A DNA stretch of 64,000 nucleotides from Leucobacter sp. CX169 (GCF_017161405.1 NZ_CP071051.1:1178001-1242000), one strand, 5' to 3'; counted from the stretch's first letter, positions 29,845 to 39,169 are shown. Numbers and translations are program-made. Notes: a model not told the origin generated them from the letters alone.

Positions 29845-31544
29845 ACCGCCTCCTGCAGCTCGCCCGGCCCGCGCGCGCGACTTCGCCCGCGCTCGCCCGT
29901 GCCATGCCGCCGCGTAGCCGCCGATTGGCGGGTCTCGGCTTCGGGGTGCTCGCGGACGGCTCGGTCGTCGCGCTGCTCGCGCTCAGTATGTGGCTGATCG
30001 TCCGCGCCGCGGAGCAGCCGCCGATCTTGCACCTCACCTTCGCGATTGTCGGGGTGCGGGCATTCGCGCTCGGCCGCGCGGCGTTCCGCTACGCCGACCG
30101 CCTGGCGAGCCACGACGCGGCGCTCGCCCAACTCGCGGTGCTGCGGACCGAGACCTTCCGCCGCCTCATCCCGCGGGTACCCGGAGCGATTGAGGGTTCC
30201 GCCCGCGGGGACGTGCTCGCCCGCCTCGTCGACGACGTCGATCAACTGCAGGACCAGCCGCTGCGCGTCTGGCAACCGCTCGTCACGAGCGCGGTCGTCG
30301 TCGGCGGAACCGTCGCGGTCGTCGCATTCGTCTCTCCGGCAGCTGGCCTCGTGCTCGCCCTCGCGCTCATCCTCGGCGGGGGAGCCGCGATCCTGCTCTC
30401 TGCTCGCCTCTCGGCCCGCTCGGACCGCGCCCTGTCGCAGGCGCGCGCGGCGCTCACCGACGCGCTGCTCGAGCGCTTCGCGTCCGCCGAGACGCTGCAG
30501 GTGTTCGGGGCCCTCGGCATGCAGCGCGATCGCATTGCCGCCGCGGAGGACGCGCTCGGCGCGATTCAGCGCAAGTCCGCCTGGGGCGCCGGGCTCGCCG
30601 CCGCGATTCTGTCGGGCGTCGCCGGCATCGCGACCCTCGTGGTGATGACCCAGGTGTCGGGCGCCGGGCACAGCGCGCCGGCGATGGCCGCCCTCATCAT
30701 CGTGCCGACGGTGGTATTCGAGGTCTTTGGCGCGGTGCCGGTCGCGATCGCCGCGTCGCGCCGGGTGCGCGAAAGTGCCGCTCGCATCGACGCGCTCATC
30801 GAGGTCCCGCTGCCCGCAGAGATTCCCATCGACCGCGCGCCGTCCGCCGAGGTCGCGGACCCGGTGCCCGGGGCCCCACTCATCCAGGTCTCGGACCTCG
30901 CGGTGCGCCACCCCGGCGCACGGTATCCCGCGGTGTCTGGGGTGAACTTCTCGCTACACGCGGGGCACACCCTCGTCGTTCGCGGCGACAGCGGGGCGGG
31001 CAAGAGCACGCTCGCGCTCGCGCTGGTGCGCCTGCTTGAATACGGCGGGCGTTACACGCTGAGCGAGCGCGACGTCCGTACGCTGCCGATCGCCGAGGTG
31101 CGCCGCACCGTCGGCCTCTGCGAGCAGACCCCGCACCTCTTCGATCAGGACCTCAGGCAAAACCTCGCCTTCGCGATGGACTCGGCGGGGCAAGATCCCG
31201 ACGACGACGCGCTGTGGGCCGTGCTGGAGCGGGTGGGGCTCGCTGAGTGGGCGCGCGGCCGCGACGGGCTCGACACGCGGCTCGGCGAGCGCGGGGCCCT
31301 CGTCTCGGGAGGCCAGGCGCAGCGGATTGCCCTGGCGCGGGCGCTGCTCGGGGACTTCCCCGTGATCGTGCTCGACGAGCCGACGGCGAACGTGGATCCG
31401 GATCGCGCGGACGCGCTGCTGCGTGACCTCCTGGGGGCGGTGCCCAGCGACCGCGCGGTCGTGCTGATCACCCACCTCGCGCTGCCAACGGGCATCACCG
31501 CGGCGCGGCTTGAGCTGCCGGCGCCGGAAGACCGAGCGCGGTAG
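29841..31544 (+). CDS. cydC: Thiol reductant ABC exporter subunit CydC
   Basis: A 567-residue half-transporter and heterodimer partner of CydD. It has six membrane helices (about 30-320), an ATPase with Walker A Arg-Gly-Asp-Ser-Gly-Ala-Gly-Lys-Ser-Thr, signature Val-Ser-Gly-Gly-Gln-Ala-Gln-Arg-Ile-Ala-Leu and Walker B Val-Ile-Val-Leu-Asp-Glu-Pro-Thr-Ala-Asn-Val-Asp. The Walker A loop begins Arg-Gly-Asp in place of the common Gly-Pro. The GTG at 29841 overlaps the cydD stop, which fixes the start although the frame is open further upstream. Last gene of the operon; structured DNA follows. Confidence 0.94.
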   Translation: MNRLLQLARPARATSPALARAMPPRSRRLAGLGFGVLADGSVVALLALSMWLIVRAAEQPPILHLTFAIVGVRAFALGRAAFRYADRLASHDAALAQLAVLRTETFRRLIPRVPGAIEGSARGDVLARLVDDVDQLQDQPLRVWQPLVTSAVVVGGTVAVVAFVSPAAGLVLALALILGGGAAILLSARLSARSDRALSQARAALTDALLERFASAETLQVFGALGMQRDRIAAAEDALGAIQRKSAWGAGLAAAILSGVAGIATLVVMTQVSGAGHSAPAMAALIIVPTVVFEVFGAVPVAIAASRRVRESAARIDALIEVPLPAEIPIDRAPSAEVADPVPGAPLIQVSDLAVRHPGARYPAVSGVNFSLHAGHTLVVRGDSGAGKSTLALALVRLLEYGGRYTLSERDVRTLPIAEVRRTVGLCEQTPHLFDQDLRQNLAFAMDSAGQDPDDDALWAVLERVGLAEWARGRDGLDTRLGERGALVSGGQAQRIALARALLGDFPVIVLDEPTANVDPDRADALLRDLLGAVPSDRAVVLITHLALPTGITAARLELPAPEDRAR

Positions 31545-31733
31545 GGGATCCTGTGCGCTTGCGCCCCCCCAGCGCCATCGACGCGTCAATCTCTATCGGC
31601 GCGTCAAAACGTTGCGGTATTGGGCAGCCACACCGCAAGTTTGTGTCACCTGGAGAGGATTTGACGCGTCGTTTTGACGCCAATGGCTATGGAGCTCTTG
31701 CCCATTCCCGGCGGCGTAGAAGCGGCGTGCAGG
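31545..31733. repeat. Structured gap between convergent cydC and pabC
   Basis: Nested inverted repeats: GGCG(CG)TCAAAACG near 31599-31612 pairs with CGTTTTGACGCC (31670-31681), and inside it TTGCGGT/ACCGCAA (31612-31618 with 31632-31638). GACGCGTC occurs twice (31580-31587 and 31663-31670). The whole can fold into a long hairpin and may end transcription from both sides. No gene is supported. Confidence 0.45.
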
Positions 31734-32540
31734 CTAGTCGATCGGGGCGAAACAGGCGTCGAGCGCCGTCTGGGCCAGCAACAGGCTCGCGTCCCGTCGC
31801 GGCGGAAGCTCGTGGCCGTCGATCGAGGTCACCCTCCGGATGCCGTGCAGGGCGTTGAGCGCCCACACCTCGGTGTCACAAAGTTCGGCCGGGGTCGCGG
31901 TGTCCGCTGACACGCGCACCCCCATGCCCTGGAGCGCGCCGCGCACGAATCGCTCGGTGACCGAGTCGACCCGCGCCCGGCTCGATGCGGTGCACGCCTC
32001 GTCGCCGACCCACCAGAGCAGGCTCGTCGTGCCGCCCTCGAGGGCGATGCCGTCCGCGTCGACGAGCAGCGGTTCGGCGCGGAGCTCCTCACGCAGCGCG
32101 GCGTAGGCCGCGATGCCCGGGCCCTTGCGCTCCGGATGCGGCAGGGGAGGCGCGCCAGTCGCGGTCTGCAGCTCGAGCTCGCCGGTCAGCTCCGGCACCG
32201 GACGCAGCAGCAGGTCGAACGCGAGCGCGGCCCCGGCCGCCGCTGCCGGAACCGCTGCGTCGTGCCAGAGCTCGAGCCGCGGGAAGCCGGCACCGGCCGC
32301 AGCGATCCTGCCGGAGGCGGTTGAGATGAAATCGTCGAGCTCGGTGGAGAACCCGGAAGGAACCCCTACTTCGGCGGCCGCCGCGAGGGCAGATCGGCGA
32401 AAGCGCTCGACGTGCAGCGGGAACCCGCGCACCTCGGCCCGTTCATGGTGCAGTCGCACGCGGAAGGAGTCTGCGACGAGGAGGCGAGCGGAGGCCGCGG
32501 CGGCCCCCGCACCGGCGCCGGAAACCAGGTTCGTTGCCAT
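31734..32540 (-). CDS. pabC: Aminodeoxychorismate lyase-like class IV aminotransferase
   Basis: A 268-residue fold-type IV PLP enzyme. The PLP lysine is in Glu-Arg-Lys-Gly-Pro-Gly-Ile-Ala-Ala-Tyr, and Gly-Gly-Thr-Thr-Ser-Leu-Leu-Trp-Trp plus Glu-Val-Trp-Ala-Leu-Asn-Ala-Leu-His-Gly-Ile follow. This fits 4-amino-4-deoxychorismate lyase, which makes p-aminobenzoate for folate. pabB diverges one gene away, which supports that role over branched-chain or D-amino-acid transaminase. The sequence is unusually Ala-rich (N-terminal Gly-Ala repeats). The ATG overlaps the stop of the mycothiol-type gene (TGATG). Confidence 0.85.
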   Translation of the reverse strand: MATNLVSGAGAGAAAASARLLVADSFRVRLHHERAEVRGFPLHVERFRRSALAAAAEVGVPSGFSTELDDFISTASGRIAAAGAGFPRLELWHDAAVPAAAAGAALAFDLLLRPVPELTGELELQTATGAPPLPHPERKGPGIAAYAALREELRAEPLLVDADGIALEGGTTSLLWWVGDEACTASSRARVDSVTERFVRGALQGMGVRVSADTATPAELCDTEVWALNALHGIRRVTSIDGHELPPRRDASLLLAQTALDACFAPID

Positions 32541-33211
32541 CAGGCGCCTCCGCCGATGCCCGACCCAGCCCGTGGTTGCAGCACCGAGAACCCGGCGGGC
32601 AGAGCCCTGCGGCCGGTCGCCGCGAGCAGCAGGTCGACTCCATGGCCCCCGCGCGCGGCGAGGACGGCCGCAAGTTGGAGCGCCTCGCTCGCAGCCTGCT
32701 CCGGCACGTCGGCCTCGCGGCCAAGCGCCCCGCAGATGTCGATGCCGTGGACGACGAGCTCGAACACGCGCGAGCCCAGGTAGTCCGACAGGCGGATGGT
32801 GCCCGCGATGCTCTCGACGACGGGGTTGCCGGCGCCGCGCACCTCCGCGAGCGCCGAATCCGCCAGGCGGGCAAATGCCGCCGCAGGGTCATCGCCGAGC
32901 GCACGCCCGGCCTCCACGCCCCGCTCGCGCACATTCTCGGGGTCGGCGCCAGGCAGCCGCGCGACCTCGAGGAAGTAGTCGGAGGTGTGCGCGAGCTCGG
33001 GGAGGGCGCCAGCCTCCCGCACCCGATCCACCGTCTCCAGCGCGGCCCGCACCGTCAGGAGCGCCCGGCTGGTGTGCCCCACGAGCCCCCGCAGGTCCCA
33101 TTCGCCGAGCCCGGGCCCATCCCAGCCGTCGGCGGGGATCTCGGCGACGACGCCCGCGACCCACTCGGCTGCAGCGGCGGTGACCCGCGCCATACGTTCG
33201 TGCTCACTCAT
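32540..33211 (-). CDS. Maleylpyruvate isomerase family, mycothiol-dependent DinB-like protein
   Basis: A 223-residue four-helix protein with an N-terminal mycothiol maleylpyruvate isomerase domain: Leu-Gly-Glu-Trp-Asp-Leu-Arg-Gly-Leu-Val-Gly-His-Thr (first metal/thiol-site histidine) and Phe-Glu-Leu-Val-Val-His-Gly-Ile-Asp (last histidine). The family covers mycothiol S-transferases and maleylpyruvate isomerases, so substrate assignment is not possible. Leaderless ATG start. Co-transcribed with pabC (1-base overlap) and divergent from pabB over 51 bp. Confidence 0.85.
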   Translation of the reverse strand: MSEHERMARVTAAAAEWVAGVVAEIPADGWDGPGLGEWDLRGLVGHTSRALLTVRAALETVDRVREAGALPELAHTSDYFLEVARLPGADPENVRERGVEAGRALGDDPAAAFARLADSALAEVRGAGNPVVESIAGTIRLSDYLGSRVFELVVHGIDICGALGREADVPEQAASEALQLAAVLAARGGHGVDLLLAATGRRALPAGFSVLQPRAGSGIGGGA

Positions 33212-33217
33212 GCGGCG

Positions 33218-33223
33218 AGCGTA
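33218..33223 (-). promoter_or_regulatory. -10 box of leaderless mycothiol-type gene/pabC operon
   Basis: TACGCT on the minus strand lies 6 nt before ATG 33211, paired with the pabB promoter facing the other way. Confidence 0.55.
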
Positions 33224-33250
33224 CTACCGACAGGGGTACCGCCGCGCGAC

Positions 33251-33256
33251 TACGCT
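33251..33256 (+). promoter_or_regulatory. -10 box of leaderless pabB
   Basis: TACGCT lies 6 nt before GTG 33263, no ribosome-binding site between. Only 27 bp separate it from the opposite -10 box. Confidence 0.55.
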
Positions 33257-33262
33257 ATTGCC

Positions 33263-34672
33263 GTGAAAGAAACGCCGGAACACGCGCCCGAGGTGTGGGC
33301 GATCCCGCATCCGGTCCACGCGTCCTCCGTCGCGGCTCGCCTGCGCGAGACGCCCGCCTGGTGTTGGCTTGACGGCGAGGTCGTGTCGCCCGACGAGGCG
33401 CAGTCCGCTTGGAGCTATCTGGGCGTCGCGAGCGAGGTGCGTGTCGCCGAGCGCGGGTGCGAGCGAGAGTTCCTTGCGGGCCTGCGGGTGCCCGCCCCCC
33501 ATCAGACTGCGCAGGATCCCGGTGCCGCCAGCCCACACGGGTTTCACGAGGGGTGGGTCGTCGCCCTCGGGTACGAGTTCGGTGTGGGCTTGCTCGGCCT
33601 GGATCCGGCGCCCGACGCCGTGCCGCCGGCGTTCGCGCTGAGGATCGACGTCGTCCTCGCGATCCACGACGAGACAGGGCGCGCCGAGCTGCGCGGTGCC
33701 CCGAGCGCCATCGACGCCTGGCGCGCAGCATACGGTTGGGCGCTGGAGCCACAGCCACAAGCCCAGCCGGCGCCGCTGCCGGCGCACGAACCCATCGACG
33801 TCGGTGAGTCCCGGGCGACCTGGATGCGCAGCGAGCACACCTATCTGGCCGATATCGAGGCCTGTCGCGCGGCGATCCGCGAGGGAAACGCCTATGTGCT
33901 CTGCCTGACCGACACGGCCGCCGTTCCGGGATCCTTCGACCCGCTGGCGATCTACGCGCGGCTGCGCGCGGCGGGCGGTGCGATCCGGGGCGGCGTGATC
34001 GTGGCGGGGGACCGGGCGCTCGTGAGCGCGAGCCCCGAGCGATTCTTGAGCGTCCAGCGGGGTACCGATGGGGAGCTGCACGTGGCCACGCACCCCATCA
34101 AGGGGACGCGCCCCCGGGGCAAGACCGCGGCGCTCGACGCCGAGCTCGCGCTCGATCTCGCGGCCGACCCCAAGGAGCACGCCGAAAACCTCATGATCGT
34201 GGACTTGATGCGCAACGATCTCAGCCGCGTCTGCGTGCCCGCGTCGGTGCGGACCGAGGGGTTCCAGCGCGTCGAGAGCCACGCGCACGTCCATCAGCTC
34301 GTGAGCACCGTGACCGGGACCCTGACCCCGGGGCGAGACGTGTTCGACGCGATCGAGAGCTGCTTCCCGGGCGGCTCGATGACGGGGGCGCCGAAGCGGC
34401 GCGCCGTCGAGATCCTGGGTGCCATCGAGGGCGCCCCGCGCGGGCTCTACGCCGGCTGCTTCGGGTGGATCGACCAGGGTGGCGCGGCCGAGCTCGCGAT
34501 GACGATCCGGAGCGTCGAGCTGCGCGGCGGGATCCTGCCGGAAATGGCCTTGATTGGGGCCGGCGGCGGGATCACGATCGACTCGGATCCTGCCCGGGAA
34601 CTCGCCGAATCGCGGCTCAAGGCGCGCGCTGCGCTGGCAGCGCTGCGACCCCGTTCGGGCGCGATACGCTAG
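33263..34672 (+). CDS. pabB: Aminodeoxychorismate synthase component I (chorismate-binding enzyme)
   Basis: A 469-residue anthranilate synthase/aminodeoxychorismate synthase large-subunit homologue. Catalytic motifs are Pro-Ile-Lys-Gly-Thr-Arg-Pro-Arg-Gly, His-Ala-Glu-Asn-Leu-Met-Ile-Val-Asp-Leu-Met-Arg-Asn-Asp-Leu and Phe-Pro-Gly-Gly-Ser-Met-Thr-Gly-Ala-Pro-Lys. The Pro-Ile-Lys-Gly-Thr form contains the Lys typical of PabB. It converts chorismate and ammonia to aminodeoxychorismate for p-aminobenzoate. No glutamine amidotransferase (pabA) is fused or adjacent. The frame is open for 243 codons upstream, but the GTG after the -10 box gives a normal N-terminus. Confidence 0.92.
   Translation: MKETPEHAPEVWAIPHPVHASSVAARLRETPAWCWLDGEVVSPDEAQSAWSYLGVASEVRVAERGCEREFLAGLRVPAPHQTAQDPGAASPHGFHEGWVVALGYEFGVGLLGLDPAPDAVPPAFALRIDVVLAIHDETGRAELRGAPSAIDAWRAAYGWALEPQPQAQPAPLPAHEPIDVGESRATWMRSEHTYLADIEACRAAIREGNAYVLCLTDTAAVPGSFDPLAIYARLRAAGGAIRGGVIVAGDRALVSASPERFLSVQRGTDGELHVATHPIKGTRPRGKTAALDAELALDLAADPKEHAENLMIVDLMRNDLSRVCVPASVRTEGFQRVESHAHVHQLVSTVTGTLTPGRDVFDAIESCFPGGSMTGAPKRRAVEILGAIEGAPRGLYAGCFGWIDQGGAAELAMTIRSVELRGGILPEMALIGAGGGITIDSDPARELAESRLKARAALAALRPRSGAIR
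34665..34670 (+). promoter_or_regulatory. -10 box of leuS
   Basis: TACGCT at the end of pabB, giving a leader of about 75 nt before leuS; it overlaps the last codons of pabB. Confidence 0.4.
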
Positions 34673-34752
34673 AGGAGTGAGTGCCCGGGTTTGGGCGCGT
34701 GCCCGGGCGACAGATTCGGGCGATGAAACTGCCAAGAAGTAAAGAGGTGCGC

Positions 34753-37257
34753 GTGAGCGAGCAGCAGGCCGAAGCCTACGATTTCCGGTCCATTCAGGAC
34801 CGGTGGCTTCCCGTGTGGGAAGACCTCCAGCCGTTCGCCGCGGGCAAGCTCGGGGACGACGCCCCGCGCAAGTACGTGCTCGACATGTTCCCGTACCCCT
34901 CCGGTGATCTCCACATGGGCCACGCCGAGGCATTCTGCTTCGGCGACGTGCTCGCGCGCTACTGGCGCGGCCAGGGCTACGACGTGCTGCACCCGATCGG
35001 CTGGGACTCGTTCGGCCTGCCCGCCGAGAACGCCGCGATCAAGCGCGGCGTCGACCCCCGCGAGTGGACGTACTCGAACATCGACCAGCAGAAGGCGAGC
35101 TTTCGTACCTACGCGCCGTCGTTCGACTGGTCGCGCGTGCTGCACACGAGCGACCCCGAGTACTACAAGTGGAACCAGTGGTTGTTCCTCAAGATGTACG
35201 AGAAGGGTCTCGCGTACCGCAAGGCCAGCTGGGTGAACTGGGATCCGGTAGACCAGACGGTGCTCGCGAACGAGCAGGTGCTCGCTGACGGCACCTCCGA
35301 ACGCTCGGGCGCGATGGTCGTGAAGAAGAAGCTCACGCAGTGGTACTTCAAGATCACGGACTACGCGGATCGCCTGATCGACGACCTCGACCAGCTCGAG
35401 GGCCTATGGCCTGCCAAGGTGCTGAACATGCAGCGCAACTGGATCGGCCGCTCGATCGGCGCCGACGTCGACTTTGTGATCGAGGGCCGCGAGGCGCCCG
35501 TCACGGTCTTCACGACCCGCCCGGACACGCTGCACGGCGCGACCTTCATGGTCGTGGCGCCCGATGCCGACCTCGCTGCGGAGCTCGTCGCCGACGCTGA
35601 CCCGGCCGTGCGCGCGCGCTTCCAGGACTACCTGGCGCAGGCGCAGAAGAGCACCGAGATCGATCGCCAGAGCACCGACCGCGAGAAGACCGGCGTCTTC
35701 CTCGAGCGCTACGCGATCAACCCGGTGACGGGCGAGCGCATCCCCGTCTGGGCGGCCGACTACGTGCTGGCCGACTACGGTCACGGCGCTGTCATGGCGG
35801 TCCCCGCGCACGACCAGCGCGACCTCGACTTCGCGCGGACCTTCGACCTGCCGGTGCGCGTCGTGCTCGACGCTGTCGTTGCGGACGGCGAAGAGGCCCC
35901 CGGCGACCCCGCCGAGACCGGTATCGCACGCGCCGGCGAGGGCGTGCTCGTGAACTCGGGTGAACTCGACGGCCTCTCCAAGGCTGAAGGCATCCCGAAG
36001 GCGATCGAGATTCTCGAGGCGAAGGGCACCGGCCGCGCCGCGAAGACGTACCGCCTGCGCGATTGGCTGATCTCACGCCAGCGCTACTGGGGCACCCCGA
36101 TCCCGATCCTGCACGCCGAGGACGGCTCGCTGCACCCCCTCACCGAGGATCAGCTGCCCGTCGTGCTGCCCTCGAGCGAGGGCCTCGACCTCAAGCCCAA
36201 GGGGTCGTCGCCGCTCGGCGCCGCGACCGAGTGGGCCACCGTGGTCGACCCCGCCACCGGCGAGAGCATGCAGCGCGACCCTGACACGATGGACACGTTC
36301 GTCGACAGCTCGTGGTACTTCCTGCGCTTCCTCTCGTCGCAGGACGCGACGCAGGCCTTCGACCCGGCGGAGGCCGCGAAGTGGGCGCCCGTCGACCAGT
36401 ACGTGGGCGGCGTCGAGCACGCCATCCTGCACCTGCTCTACTCGCGCTTCATCACGAAGGTGCTGCACGACCTCGGGTACCTGAACTTCACCGAGCCCTT
36501 CCAGGGCATGCTCAACCAGGGCATGGTGTTGCAGGACGGCACCAAGATGAGCAAGTCGAAGGGCAACCTCGTCGAGTTTGCCGAGCAACTTGAGGCCCAC
36601 GGCGCCGACGCGCTCCGCGTCACGCTCGCGTTCGCGGGCCCGCCCGAGGACGATATCGACTGGGCTGACGTCTCGGTACAGGGCTCAGCCAAGTTCCTCG
36701 CCCGCGCCTGGCGCGTCGCGAACGACGTCGCGAGCGCGCCCGGCGCCGACTTCAGCACGGGCGACAGCGGCCTGCGGCGCCACACGCATCACCTCCTCGC
36801 GGACGCCCCGGGCCTGATCGAGGGGTACAAGTTCAACGTGCTCGTCGCTCGCCTGATGGATCAGGTCAACGTCACACGCAAGGCGATCGACGGCGCCGCC
36901 GGACCGGCGGATGCCGCGGTACGCGAGTCGGCCGAGGCGGTCGCCGTGATCCTGTCGCTGTTCGCGCCGTACGCCGCGGAAGACATGTGGGCGAAGCTCG
37001 GCCACGAGCCGACCGTCGCGCTCGTGCAGTGGCCCGCCGCGGTCGAGTCGCTGCTAGTCGAGGACGAGGTCACGCTCATCGTGCAGGTCGACGGCAAGGT
37101 GCGCGACAAGCTCGTGCTGCCGGCGTCGGTCACCGCTGAGGCTGCCGAGGCCGCCGCCCGCGCGTCCGCGTCGGTGCAGCGCGCGATTGCCGAGCGCGAG
37201 ATCGTCAACGTGGTCGTCCGCGTCCCGAAGATCGTGAGCATCGTCACGAAGGGCTAG
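34753..37257 (+). CDS. leuS: Leucyl-tRNA synthetase
   Basis: An 834-residue class I aminoacyl-tRNA synthetase. The HIGH motif appears as His-Met-Gly-His (54-57) and Lys-Met-Ser-Lys-Ser is at 598-602. The CP1 editing domain has Thr-Thr-Arg-Pro-Asp-Thr and Val-Pro-Ala-His-Asp-Gln-Arg-Asp. Trp-Tyr-Phe-Leu-Arg-Phe and [17 protein letters not shown] are typical. GTG 34753 has AAAGAGG upstream and matches the actinobacterial N-terminus (Ser-Glu-Gln); GTG 34681 would add 24 unlikely residues. A terminator follows. Confidence 0.97.
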   Translation: MSEQQAEAYDFRSIQDRWLPVWEDLQPFAAGKLGDDAPRKYVLDMFPYPSGDLHMGHAEAFCFGDVLARYWRGQGYDVLHPIGWDSFGLPAENAAIKRGVDPREWTYSNIDQQKASFRTYAPSFDWSRVLHTSDPEYYKWNQWLFLKMYEKGLAYRKASWVNWDPVDQTVLANEQVLADGTSERSGAMVVKKKLTQWYFKITDYADRLIDDLDQLEGLWPAKVLNMQRNWIGRSIGADVDFVIEGREAPVTVFTTRPDTLHGATFMVVAPDADLAAELVADADPAVRARFQDYLAQAQKSTEIDRQSTDREKTGVFLERYAINPVTGERIPVWAADYVLADYGHGAVMAVPAHDQRDLDFARTFDLPVRVVLDAVVADGEEAPGDPAETGIARAGEGVLVNSGELDGLSKAEGIPKAIEILEAKGTGRAAKTYRLRDWLISRQRYWGTPIPILHAEDGSLHPLTEDQLPVVLPSSEGLDLKPKGSSPLGAATEWATVVDPATGESMQRDPDTMDTFVDSSWYFLRFLSSQDATQAFDPAEAAKWAPVDQYVGGVEHAILHLLYSRFITKVLHDLGYLNFTEPFQGMLNQGMVLQDGTKMSKSKGNLVEFAEQLEAHGADALRVTLAFAGPPEDDIDWADVSVQGSAKFLARAWRVANDVASAPGADFSTGDSGLRRHTHHLLADAPGLIEGYKFNVLVARLMDQVNVTRKAIDGAAGPADAAVRESAEAVAVILSLFAPYAAEDMWAKLGHEPTVALVQWPAAVESLLVEDEVTLIVQVDGKVRDKLVLPASVTAEAAEAAARASASVQRAIAEREIVNVVVRVPKIVSIVTKG

Positions 37258-37276
37258 CCTCCTTCCTGGCGGTGTC

Positions 37277-37329
37277 AACCGGCAGAATCCTCCCCGTTCT
37301 TAGGGGCAGGATCCTGCCGGTTTTCTCGT
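37277..37329 (+). terminator. leuS terminator containing palindrome copy 1
   Basis: Outer stem AACCGGCA/TGCCGGTT (37277-37284 with 37315-37322) with inner CCTCCCC/GGGGCAGG pairing, then TTTTCTCG. The right arm includes the repeated 18-mer GGGCAGGATCCTGCCGGT. Confidence 0.8.
37304..37321 (+). repeat. Dispersed palindromic repeat, copy 1
   Basis: GGGCAGGATCCTGCCGGT, containing the 14-bp palindrome GGCAGGATCCTGCC. Identical 18-mers occur at 39170-39187 and 52776-52793. Confidence 0.75.
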
Positions 37330-37361
37330 TTTGGGCGCTCAGCCGTTTTGGGCGCTCAGCC
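37328..37361 (+). repeat. 17-bp perfect tandem duplication over a stop codon
   Basis: GTTTTGGGCGCTCAGCC occurs twice in a row (37328-37344, 37345-37361). The second copy holds the stop codon of the minus-strand cysteine hydrolase gene, and the first repeats that stop just downstream. Confidence 0.85.
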
Positions 37362-38003
37362 GTGCTGCGGGAATGCGGCCTGCCCCTGCCTCGCCGAAGT
37401 CCCGAGGTCGCTTGTGGGAAGCGCAACTTTCGCTTCGACGGCCTGCACCCAGGCGCTCGTGGTGCCCACGGAGGCGAGGCTCGAGTGCAGCAGCACCATC
37501 AGTGCCTCGTGGAGTTGCTCCGCGGAGATCGCGCCGGCTGCGTTTGCCAGGTGAATCGCGCCGCTGGCGTCGGACAGGAGTTCCACTGTGATGCCCAGCG
37601 GCTCTGCGGCTGCCGCCGTGGCGAGCTCGCAATTGTTCGACATGTAGCCAACCAGGGTGATGGTGTCGATATCGTGCTGACGCAGCCACGCCTCGAAGTC
37701 TGTGTCGGCAAAGACGCTCGAGTAGTGCTTCACGACGTGCTTCCAGCCATCGGTGCGTCGTGACGCGACTTCCGGATGCAGCTTCCAGCCCTCAGACCCG
37801 ACGGCGAACACCGGTGCTCCGACCGGATACTCGTGCTGTACCGAGACGATCGGGATGCCCTGCTGCTCGGCGAAGTCGATCGCCCGCGTGATGTGCGCCA
37901 ACGAGTCGAGCCGGTTCGGGTAGTAAATTTCGAGCGGGCCTTTGGGGGTGAAGTACTCGTTCTGCACGTCGACGAGGACGAGCGCGCGGCGAGGTGTCGG
38001 CAT
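37356..38003 (-). CDS. Cysteine hydrolase (isochorismatase-like)
   Basis: A 215-residue isochorismatase-fold hydrolase. The N-terminal strand Ala-Leu-Val-Leu-Val-Asp-Val-Gln-Asn-Glu-Tyr holds the catalytic Asp. The nucleophile is Cys in Gly-Tyr-Met-Ser-Asn-Asn-Cys-Glu-Leu-Ala-Thr (about residue 122). Family members split nicotinamide, ureidoacrylate or similar amides; the substrate is unknown. ATG 38003 has GAGGAG upstream. It is divergent from a GlxA/AraC-type regulator gene, an arrangement common for such regulators and their targets. The 3' end lies in a 17-bp tandem duplication, and the pair sits between leuS and comEA. Confidence 0.88.
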   Translation of the reverse strand: MPTPRRALVLVDVQNEYFTPKGPLEIYYPNRLDSLAHITRAIDFAEQQGIPIVSVQHEYPVGAPVFAVGSEGWKLHPEVASRRTDGWKHVVKHYSSVFADTDFEAWLRQHDIDTITLVGYMSNNCELATAAAAEPLGITVELLSDASGAIHLANAAGAISAEQLHEALMVLLHSSLASVGTTSAWVQAVEAKVALPTSDLGTSARQGQAAFPQHG

Positions 38004-38112
38004 TGTGGGCTCCTCATGAAACGGTGATTGACGGGTCAGTGAACACCATCTCAGAAGCACGCGAACTACAGTGAGAGGCGTAAAAGCATCCTTTCGATGA
38101 AATTAGGCCAAG
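38004..38112. promoter_or_regulatory. Divergent control region, hydrolase and AraC-type regulator
   Basis: 109 bp separate the two divergent starts. CAGTGA occurs twice in one orientation (near 38037 and 38068), about 31 bp apart, and could be a regulator half-site pair. -10 boxes are not clear. Confidence 0.3.
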
Positions 38113-39057
38113 GTGAAGATCGCGGTATTTGCATTCGACGGCGTCACGATGTTTCATCTGGCGGCCCCGTTGCTGGTGTTCGGCGAAGCCTCGGCGGTGG
38201 GTCCTGCTCCTGAATGGACGACGCACGTGTTCTCTGAGGGGGGTGGGCCGGTGCGAAGCGCTGAGGGCTACGTCATCGGGGACGTGTCGGGCAGCGAGGT
38301 TGCCGCGGACGCGGAGATATTGGTGTTTCCCTCGTGGCCGGAGTCCCTCCCAGAACCTTCCGAAGAACTCCGGCGCCTGATCCTGAACGCGCACGACCGC
38401 GGGGTCAAGATTGTCGGTCTGTGCCTGGGCGCGTTCCCGCTGGCGCACGTGGGACTCCTCGACGGGCGCACCGCCGTGACGCACTGGGAAGCGCTCGGGG
38501 TGATGAACGCAATGATTCCCGCGGTGCAATTTGACGCGGCGGCTCTCTACATCGATCACGGCGACGTCATCACATCGGCGGGTACCGCTGCCGCGCTTGA
38601 CGCCTGTCTCCACATCACGCGGACCCTCCTGGGGGCCGCTGCGGCTGCGGCTGTGGCGCGCTCAATCGTGATCGCCCCGCATCGCGAAGGCGACCAGGCG
38701 CAGTATGTTGCCCGCCCCTTGCTCACTCCGCGGCAGGACGAGCCGTTCAGTAGGACTATCCAGTGGGCGCTCGCGCATCTCGACCAGGATCTCAGCGTGG
38801 CGACGCTGGCGGCACATGCGTCAATGAGTACTCGAAACTTCACGCGCAAGTTTCGCGAGTTCCACGGGGTCACTCCGGCGCGCTGGGTGCTGGGGCGCCG
38901 GTTGGATGACGCCAGGCAACTGCTCGAGACGACGAGCTGGAGCATTGCGCGCATCGCGGAGGCCTGCGGATTTGGCAGTGCGGTGACCTTTCGCCAGAAC
39001 TTTGTCGCCGCCTACTCCACTACCCCAACGTCATACCGCACTCGATTTGGTCAGTAG
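38113..39057 (+). CDS. GlxA-type transcriptional regulator (DJ-1/PfpI domain plus AraC helix-turn-helix)
   Basis: A 314-residue regulator. Residues 1-180 form a DJ-1/PfpI domain with the Gly-Leu-Cys-Leu-Gly-Ala-Phe elbow cysteine and Thr-Ala-Val-Thr-His-Trp. Residues about 215-314 form an AraC DNA-binding domain with two helix-turn-helix units: Leu-Ala-Ala-His-Ala-Ser-Met-Ser-Thr-Arg-Asn-Phe-Thr-Arg-Lys-Phe and Ile-Ala-Glu-Ala-Cys-Gly-Phe-Gly-Ser-Ala. Likely controls the divergent hydrolase gene in response to an amide or related ligand (inference). The GTG start follows AAGG closely. It is transcribed toward comEA but ends 188 nt before it. Confidence 0.9.
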   Translation: MKIAVFAFDGVTMFHLAAPLLVFGEASAVGPAPEWTTHVFSEGGGPVRSAEGYVIGDVSGSEVAADAEILVFPSWPESLPEPSEELRRLILNAHDRGVKIVGLCLGAFPLAHVGLLDGRTAVTHWEALGVMNAMIPAVQFDAAALYIDHGDVITSAGTAAALDACLHITRTLLGAAAAAAVARSIVIAPHREGDQAQYVARPLLTPRQDEPFSRTIQWALAHLDQDLSVATLAAHASMSTRNFTRKFREFHGVTPARWVLGRRLDDARQLLETTSWSIARIAEACGFGSAVTFRQNFVAAYSTTPTSYRTRFGQ

Positions 39058-39169
39058 CGGGCTCGCCTAGAACGACTGAGGGGGATGCTCCAGCAATCGG
39101 ATGAACCGGGGGAGCCGGCTCTCCTGAGTCCGTATTGTTCGCGACCTGCTGCACGTTCTCCGTTCACAA

